Shown: in pieces, positions 60,382-64,000 of the stretch | How the letters are laid out: each line of letters opens with the position of its first letter | How positions within the stretch are numbered: position 1 is the first letter of the stretch | DNA from: Bacteroides congonensis | Lineage (GTDB): Bacteria > Bacteroidota > Bacteroidia > Bacteroidales > Bacteroidaceae | Reading direction: 5' to 3' | Assembly: GCF_900130125.1 (NCBI RefSeq) | Contig: NZ_FQXY01000011.1 | Span: 1 to 64,000, forward strand | DNA: 64,000 bases | Program-made: the position numbers and the translations under genes | The notes under the pieces: generated by a model | The model's database searches: none | Told to the model about the DNA's origin: nothing | The model's input: the letters and a program-made list of their open reading frames with translations, nothing else

Positions 60382-60455
60382 TTGTTTACTTATACAATAA
60401 ACGTGTTTTTTAAATAGGCCGTGAGGCCAAAGTCTAATTTTATTCGAATAAAAAA

Positions 60456-61949
60456 ATGAGCACAGAAAACGAAGAATGGCGCGAAAATTCTTTCAATGAG
60501 GAGAATACAGGTGCCGGCCGTGATGGTAACAGGTCTTACAACAGAGAAGGTGGAGAACGTCCGTATCGTCCTTCTTACAACCGTGAAGGCGGGGAGCGTC
60601 CGTATCGCCCGCGATTTAATACCAATAATGAAGGTGGAGAACGCCCGCAGCGTTCTTATGGCGACCGCTCTTACGGCGACCGTCCTCAACGTCCTTCCTA
60701 CAATCGTGAAGGTGGCGATCGCCCGTATCGTCCTCGCTTCAATAACAATGAAGGTGGCGAACGTCCGCAACGTCCCCGCTTCAATAGCGAAGGTGGTGGC
60801 TCTTACGGTGACCGTCCCCAACGTCCTTCTTACAATCGTGAAGGTGGTTCATATGGCGAACGTCCTCAACGTCCCCGCTTCAATAGCGAAGGTGGTGGCT
60901 CTTACGGCGACCGTCCCCAACGCCCTTCTTACAATCGTGAAGGTGGTGACCGTCCGTACCGTCCCCGCTTCAATAACGAAGGTGGTGGCGACCGTCCGCA
61001 GCGTCCTTACAATCGTGAAGGCGGCGACCGTCCGTATCGTCCCCGTTTCAATAACGGCGAAGGCGGCGGCTATCGCAGCAACAACGGTGGCGGTGGTGGT
61101 TATCGTCCGAGATACAACAACGACCGTCAGGGCGGATACCGTCCTCGTCCTCGTACCGGCGATTATGATCCGAATGCCAAGTACAGCATTAAGAAACAAA
61201 TCGAGTACAAGGAACAGTTTGTTGATCCGAACGAACCGATTCGTCTGAATAAGTTCCTGGCTAACGCAGGTGTTTGTTCACGTCGTGAGGCTGACGAATT
61301 TATCACGGCAGGTGTGGTTTCTGTAAACGGTGAGGTGGTTACTGAATTGGGTACAAAAATCAAACGCTCGGATGTGGTGAAGTTCCACGAGGAACCGGTT
61401 AGCATCGAACGTAAGGTATACGTACTGCTGAACAAGCCCAAAGATACCGTTACTACATCGGATGACCCGCAGGAACGCCGTACGGTAATGGATTTGGTGA
61501 AAGGCGCTTGCAACGAACGTATTTACCCGGTAGGACGTCTTGACCGTAACACAACCGGTGTACTGTTACTGACGAATGACGGTGACCTGGCTTCCAAGCT
61601 GACACACCCGAAGTTCCTGAAGAAGAAAATCTATCACGTTCAGTTGGACAAGAATCTGGCAAAAGCGGATATGGAGCAGATTGCAGCCGGCATCCAGTTG
61701 GAAGACGGCGAAATACATGCAGATGCTATCAGCTATACAGATGATTTCAGAAAAGACCAGGTAGGTATCGAAATTCACTCCGGCAAGAACCGTGTTGTTC
61801 GCCGTATTTTCGAATCACTGGGTTATAAGGTAATAAAACTCGACCGTGTATTCTTCGCCGGACTGACCAAGAAAGGTCTGCGTCGCGGAGACTGGCGTTA
61901 CCTGACGGAAGCAGAAGTAAACTACCTCCGCATGGGTTCGTTTGAATAA
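60456..61949 (+). CDS. RluB/RsuA-family pseudouridine synthase with long RG-rich N-terminal tail
   Basis: The 497-residue protein has a C-terminal half that is a normal rRNA pseudouridine synthase. It has an S4 RNA-binding domain (about 258-310, IRLNKFLANAGVCSRREAD) and a catalytic domain with GRLDRNTTGVLLLTNDGDLA (near residue 352; catalytic Asp within RLDRNT). The first 235 residues are low-complexity repeats such as RPQRPSYNREGG and RPYRPRFNNEGG, highly basic and disordered, likely to bind RNA non-specifically. Such tails occur in this family in Bacteroidetes, but the length is notable. The target nucleotide is not known. Confidence 0.9.
   Translation: MSTENEEWRENSFNEENTGAGRDGNRSYNREGGERPYRPSYNREGGERPYRPRFNTNNEGGERPQRSYGDRSYGDRPQRPSYNREGGDRPYRPRFNNNEGGERPQRPRFNSEGGGSYGDRPQRPSYNREGGSYGERPQRPRFNSEGGGSYGDRPQRPSYNREGGDRPYRPRFNNEGGGDRPQRPYNREGGDRPYRPRFNNGEGGGYRSNNGGGGGYRPRYNNDRQGGYRPRPRTGDYDPNAKYSIKKQIEYKEQFVDPNEPIRLNKFLANAGVCSRREADEFITAGVVSVNGEVVTELGTKIKRSDVVKFHEEPVSIERKVYVLLNKPKDTVTTSDDPQERRTVMDLVKGACNERIYPVGRLDRNTTGVLLLTNDGDLASKLTHPKFLKKKIYHVQLDKNLAKADMEQIAAGIQLEDGEIHADAISYTDDFRKDQVGIEIHSGKNRVVRRIFESLGYKVIKLDRVFFAGLTKKGLRRGDWRYLTEAEVNYLRMGSFE
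60530..61140 (+). repeat. Degenerate tandem repeats coding for the RG-rich tail
   Basis: Imperfect repeats of units such as CGTCCTTCTTACAATCGTGAAGG, here split in the protein as RPSYNREG, run through the 5' half of the pseudouridine synthase gene. They are within one open frame, so copy-number change in units of three bases is tolerated. Confidence 0.75.
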
Positions 61950-62054
61950 TAAGTCAATAAATAACAACTTGACAGGGGACGAGGAAAGAGAGCAGGAAAA
62001 AATGAATCTTGCAATTGAAACCTCGTCTTCTTGTATCTAAAAAGAAAAAGTTAA

Positions 62055-63458
62055 ATGGAAAAGATTGGTAGAACAAAAATTGTTGATCTGTTGAAGCGCA
62101 CAGATATTGGCGCTATGGTCAATGTGAAAGGATGGGTTCGCACCCGCAGAGGTAGCAAACAAGTAAACTTTATCGCACTGAATGACGGTTCTACAATAAA
62201 TAATTTGCAGGTCGTAGTAGATTTGGCTAATTTCGATGAAGAGATGCTGAAACTGATTACCACCGGCGCTTGTATCAGCGTGAACGGAGAAATGGTAGAA
62301 TCAGTTGGTTCCGGCCAGAAAGTGGAAGTACAGGCTCGTGAAATCGAAGTGCTGGGTACTTGCGATAACACATATCCATTGCAGAAGAAAGGTCATTCTA
62401 TGGAATTCTTGCGTGAGATTGCTCACTTGCGTCCGCGTACCAATACATTTGGTGCAGTGTTCCGTATTCGTCACAACATGGCGATTGCTATTCACAAGTT
62501 TTTCCATGACAGGGGTTTCTTCTATTTCCATACGCCGATCATTACAGCTTCTGACTGTGAGGGTGCCGGACAGATGTTCCAGGTAACTACCATGAATCTG
62601 TATGACTTGAAGAAAGACGAGAAAGGTTCCATCTCTTATGAGGACGACTTCTTCGGTAAGCAGGCAAGTCTGACCGTATCCGGTCAGTTGGAAGGTGAAC
62701 TGGCTGCTACTGCTTTGGGTGCCATCTATACATTCGGGCCTACGTTCCGTGCCGAGAACTCCAATACTCCCCGCCATTTGGCAGAGTTCTGGATGATTGA
62801 GCCGGAAGTTGCCTTCAACGACATTATCGACAATATGGACTTGGCTGAAGAGTTCATCAAGTATTGTGTGAAGTGGGCGTTGGATAACTGTGCGGACGAT
62901 GTGAAATTCTTGAACGATATGTTCGACAAGGGATTGATTGAACGTCTGCAAGGTGTATTGAAAGATGATTTTGTTCGTCTGCCTTATACAGACGGTATCA
63001 AGATTTTGGAAGATGCCGTAGCAAAAGGTCATAAGTTTGAATTCCCGGTTTACTGGGGCGTAGACTTGGCTTCCGAGCACGAACGTTATCTGGTGGAAGA
63101 ACATTTCAAACGTCCGGTTATCCTGACTGACTATCCGAAAGACATCAAGGCTTTCTATATGAAGCAGAATGAGGATGGTAAGACGGTACGTGCAATGGAT
63201 GTTCTTTTCCCGAAAATCGGTGAGATTATCGGCGGTTCCGAACGTGAATCGGATTATAACAAGCTGATGACCCGTATCGAAGAAATGCATATCCCGATGA
63301 AGGATATGTGGTGGTATCTGGATACCCGTAAGTTCGGTACATGTCCTCACTCCGGTTTCGGGCTTGGTTTTGAACGTTTGTTACTTTTCGTAACAGGTAT
63401 GTCGAACATCCGTGACGTGATACCGTTCCCGCGTACACCGAGAAATGCTGATTTCTAA
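62055..63458 (+). CDS. asnS: Asparaginyl-tRNA synthetase
   Basis: AsnRS charges tRNA-Asn. The 467-residue class IIb synthetase has an N-terminal OB-fold anticodon-binding domain (about 15-110, VNVKGWVRTRRGSKQVNFI split by strands), motif 2 in GPTFRAENSNTPRHLAEFWMIEPE split around residues 220-243, and motif 3 near the C-terminus (GFGLGFERLL). The asparagine-specific features and length fit AsnRS, not AspRS. It ends at a strong terminator. Confidence 0.95.
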   Translation: MEKIGRTKIVDLLKRTDIGAMVNVKGWVRTRRGSKQVNFIALNDGSTINNLQVVVDLANFDEEMLKLITTGACISVNGEMVESVGSGQKVEVQAREIEVLGTCDNTYPLQKKGHSMEFLREIAHLRPRTNTFGAVFRIRHNMAIAIHKFFHDRGFFYFHTPIITASDCEGAGQMFQVTTMNLYDLKKDEKGSISYEDDFFGKQASLTVSGQLEGELAATALGAIYTFGPTFRAENSNTPRHLAEFWMIEPEVAFNDIIDNMDLAEEFIKYCVKWALDNCADDVKFLNDMFDKGLIERLQGVLKDDFVRLPYTDGIKILEDAVAKGHKFEFPVYWGVDLASEHERYLVEEHFKRPVILTDYPKDIKAFYMKQNEDGKTVRAMDVLFPKIGEIIGGSERESDYNKLMTRIEEMHIPMKDMWWYLDTRKFGTCPHSGFGLGFERLLLFVTGMSNIRDVIPFPRTPRNADF

Positions 63459-63478
63459 TATTTCGGTATATTTATGTA

Positions 63479-63517
63479 AAACTCGCATAATCTTTCGGTT
63501 ATGCGAGTTTTTTTATG
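63479..63517 (+). terminator. Terminator of asnS
   Basis: AACTCGCATAA and TTATGCGAGTT form an 11-bp stem followed by seven T residues. Confidence 0.9.
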
Positions 63518-63524
63518 CCCTTGA

Positions 63525-63557
63525 TTGTTATTTTCTCAAAATAAATATTTATATTTG
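63525..63557 (+). promoter_or_regulatory. Promoter of the DUF4488-like gene
   Basis: TTG (63525-63527), 22 bases, then TATATTTG (63550-63557), 40 bases before the start codon. Confidence 0.6.
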
Positions 63558-63597
63558 GACATACGCATAGAAGAGTGTTAACTAAAATAATACGACA

Positions 63598-64000
63598 ATG
63601 AAAAAGCTCTATTTCTTTACCATGCTTTCAATAATGTTGTTGGCGGTAACAGGTGCGATGGCCCAGAAGAAAACCAAATTCAAGGTGGCCGAGTTGAAAG
63701 GCATTTGGCAGCTATGCCATTATGTGTCGGAATCTCCCGATGTTCCGGGAGCGTTGAAACCTAGTAATACATTCAAAGTCCTGAGTGACGACGGACGAAT
63801 CGTGAACTTCACCATCATTCCCGGTTCGGATGCCATCATCACAGGATATGGGACATGGAAACAACTGACAGACGATTCTTATAAGGAAAGCATTGAAAAG
63901 AATATCCATCTTCCGATGCTGGATAACCAGGATAATATTCTCGAATTTGAAATCAAGGATGGCGACTATCTGCATCTGAAATATTTCATCAAGAATGACC
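63598..64000 (+). CDS. DUF4488-like secreted protein (partial, runs off the window)
   Basis: The frame is open from the ATG at 63598 to the end of the window (134 codons seen). A signal peptide (about 1-22, ending GAMAQ) is followed by a lipocalin-like domain: ELKGIWQLCHYV, SNTFKVLSDDGRIVNF, GYGTWKQLTDDSYKESIEKNIH split by the fold, then EFEIKDGDYLHLKYFIK. This matches the DUF4488 family of Bacteroides secreted proteins of unknown function. The 3' end lies beyond the window. Confidence 0.8.
   Translation, partial: MKKLYFFTMLSIMLLAVTGAMAQKKTKFKVAELKGIWQLCHYVSESPDVPGALKPSNTFKVLSDDGRIVNFTIIPGSDAIITGYGTWKQLTDDSYKESIEKNIHLPMLDNQDNILEFEIKDGDYLHLKYFIKND

Noticed and set aside
60530..61140. Possible CRISPR or intergenic satellite
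   Set aside because: The repeats are inside one open reading frame and encode an RG-rich tail.
62301..63350. 349-codon open frame antisense to asnS
   Set aside because: Complete overlap with a clear tRNA synthetase; composition is that of a shadow frame and no domain is recognisable.

Overview
The window reads as a Bacteroides chromosome segment (Bacteroidaceae, probably a human-gut species). Promoters fit the Bacteroides pattern of a -33 TTTG and a -7 TAnnTTTG. Start codons mostly lack Shine-Dalgarno sequences. The gene families are typical too: three-gene SurA/parvulin cluster, OstA-like protein, HU-related DNA-binding protein, DUF3871, DUF4488, BspA-type leucine-rich lipoprotein. I cannot assign a species from sequence alone.

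Layout. (1) 1-13.45 kb is core housekeeping: the end of an rRNA operon (5S), then yceD-rpmF-fabH, era-der, a divergent lptB / mlaE-mlaF pair, an RRM RNA-binding protein, tig-clpP-clpX and recQ. (2) 13.48-30.48 kb is an AT-rich integrated element bounded by a perfect 23-bp direct repeat, inserted between recQ and guaB. It carries a large tyrosine integrase beside the right repeat, a short FimB-sized recombinase, a winged-helix replication-initiator-like gene beside iteron-like repeats, DUF3871, a ParB-like gene, several very small genes and a cargo of secreted lipoproteins with structured leaders. I see no relaxase, conjugation, capsid or packaging gene. (3) 30.5-41.3 kb is guaB, three periplasmic foldase-type genes, an OstA/LptA-like gene, mutL and an OmpA-family porin. 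(4) 41.4-48 kb is a small accessory stretch: an HU-like regulator with a four-fold operator-like array, a VirE/DUF3874 ATPase, a HEPN/MNT toxin-antitoxin pair, a candidate rod-shaped RNA, a secreted protein and an ImmA/IrrE-like gene next to a broken DUF4411 toxin gene. (5) 48-64 kb returns to core genes: DUF2339 membrane protein, trpS, carB with a possible attenuator, GH20 hexosaminidase, yaaA, two identical tRNA-Val, purB, an RG-rich pseudouridine synthase, asnS and the start of a DUF4488 gene.

Core themes are translation and ribosome maturation, proteostasis (tig-clpP-clpX), envelope biogenesis (lptB, mlaEF, SurA-like proteins, OstA-like, OmpA) and nucleotide synthesis (guaB, carB, purB).

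The most interesting material is regulatory or structural. The element's 23-bp attachment core contains the guaB -7 box, so integration replaces the -33 region. A 203-bp near-palindrome is made of two inverted hairpin units whose stems differ by compensatory changes while loop sequences stay the same. There are iteron-like repeats by the Rep-like gene, 13-bp repeats before the integrase, a 22-bp-period dyad array before the HU-like gene, a 6S-like rod at 45.1-45.2 kb, and a leader ORF overlapping a terminator before carB. All homology statements come from recognising motifs by eye; no searches or folding programs were run.
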